DNA of 64,000 bases from Combretum micranthum. Taxonomy: Eukaryota > Streptophyta > Magnoliopsida > Myrtales > Combretaceae. Location: positions 1-64,000 of the forward strand of contig JAMXBD010002782.1 in NCBI GenBank assembly GCA_024138025.1, written 5' to 3'. Both the position numbers and the translations under genes were made by a program. This document shows positions 63,490 to 64,000 of the stretch, in pieces; position 1 is the stretch's first letter; each line of letters begins with the position of its first letter. The notes under the pieces were generated by a model that was not told where the DNA came from, did not search any database, and saw only the letters and a list, made by a program, of their open reading frames with translations.

Positions 63490-64000
63490 CTTGAAAAGAA
63501 ACAACAGTGAGCCAAAGGCCAGTACACAGCAACAAAACCAAAGACGAAATGGCAGGCAAATTTAAATTAATGCAACCACTCAATATCTCATTTTTATCTT
63601 TCTTTAATATTTATTAAAAAATCAACATTGGAGTACTCAGACTCTGAGATAAATAAAAAGTAATCTCGTTTAGGATTCATAGTCGTTAATTTTACTTAAC
63701 TTAATCCATAAATATGCTCCCATAAATATTGAATTAAATTATACTATTTCCTCTTAAGATGAGTAAATGTTATACCATTACTACATTTCGTATTGATTAC
63801 CTACCGAGCCATTTAAAAAGAAGTCACCATTGCATCATGGTATGAAGTCATTGCATCATGACAAATGGCCTAAGCTCCTATTATAACATGTCATTGCATC
63901 ATGACATGTTCGCCACTCCCCTGACTGGATTTAAAGGCGAAAAACACAATCAATTCATTCAAAACTTAAGCCGTCTTGAATTTAAGTCAAATCAAAATAT
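63490..64000. other. AT-rich DNA to the window end
   Basis: No gene or repeat recognised apart from the CATTGCATCATG repeats at 63,828-63,908. Confidence 0.4.
63828..63908. repeat. Three CATTGCATCATG repeats with an inverted-repeat core
   Basis: CATTGCATCATG occurs at 63,828, 63,849 and 63,892. The third copy lies in a perfect hairpin, CATGTCAT (63,887-63,894) against ATGACATG (63,901-63,908). Confidence 0.6.

Overview
The window is nuclear DNA of a flowering plant, most likely a eudicot. It is very AT-rich and intron-containing, with GT-AG splice sites. It carries plant CACTA transposase genes, plant-type LTR retrotransposons and LEA_2-family genes. I cannot name the species. Only a few loci look like host genes; most of the window is transposable elements and their remains.

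Layout. (1) 1-7.7 kb: a minus-strand Ty3/gypsy-type LTR element, with its last LTR cut by the window start. It was split by a complete 3.4-kb solo LTR of the same broad family in the opposite orientation, flanked by an exact 5-bp duplication (GTTAA). (2) 7.7-11.5 kb: older LTR remains, a 1.4-kb solo LTR, a 0.46-kb foldback element, and a repeat found again twice near 43 and 56 kb. (3) 11,551-34,818: a 23-kb CACTA (En/Spm) transposon. It has terminal CACTACA/TGTAGTG, subterminal ACGTCGCC and ACGTGGC repeats, an apparently intact ten-exon Transposase_24-type gene, and a four-exon TNP2-like transposase gene broken by a single-base frameshift. About 14 kb of the element is extra sequence; in it I can trace six short phase-compatible exons of an unidentified membrane-protein-like gene. 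(4) 34.9-36.6 kb: an LTR-like block with a CpG-rich GCCGGCGTA motif cluster. (5) 37.3-46.2 kb and 51.4-59.6 kb: a tandem segmental duplication. Each copy holds one LEA_2 (NDR1/HIN1-like) gene. A gag-only, pol-less SIRE-like copia element (46,200-51,343) sits exactly at the junction and its 3' LTR is cut by the duplication boundary. (6) 60.7-61.7 kb: an intronless gene for a coiled-coil protein with about six membrane spans, with a minisatellite just upstream. (7) 62-64 kb: mostly anonymous AT-rich DNA with a possible terminal exon of a minus-strand gene at 63.4 kb.

The two LEA_2 copies carry complementary lesions. Copy A keeps the ATG but has a GC splice donor; copy B keeps a GT donor but has ACG where the start codon should be. 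The two transposase genes and the subterminal repeats form one transposition system, probably crippled by the TNP2 frameshift. All exon boundaries were read by eye from splice consensus and frame; none is backed by transcripts. Family names come from recognised motifs, not database searches.
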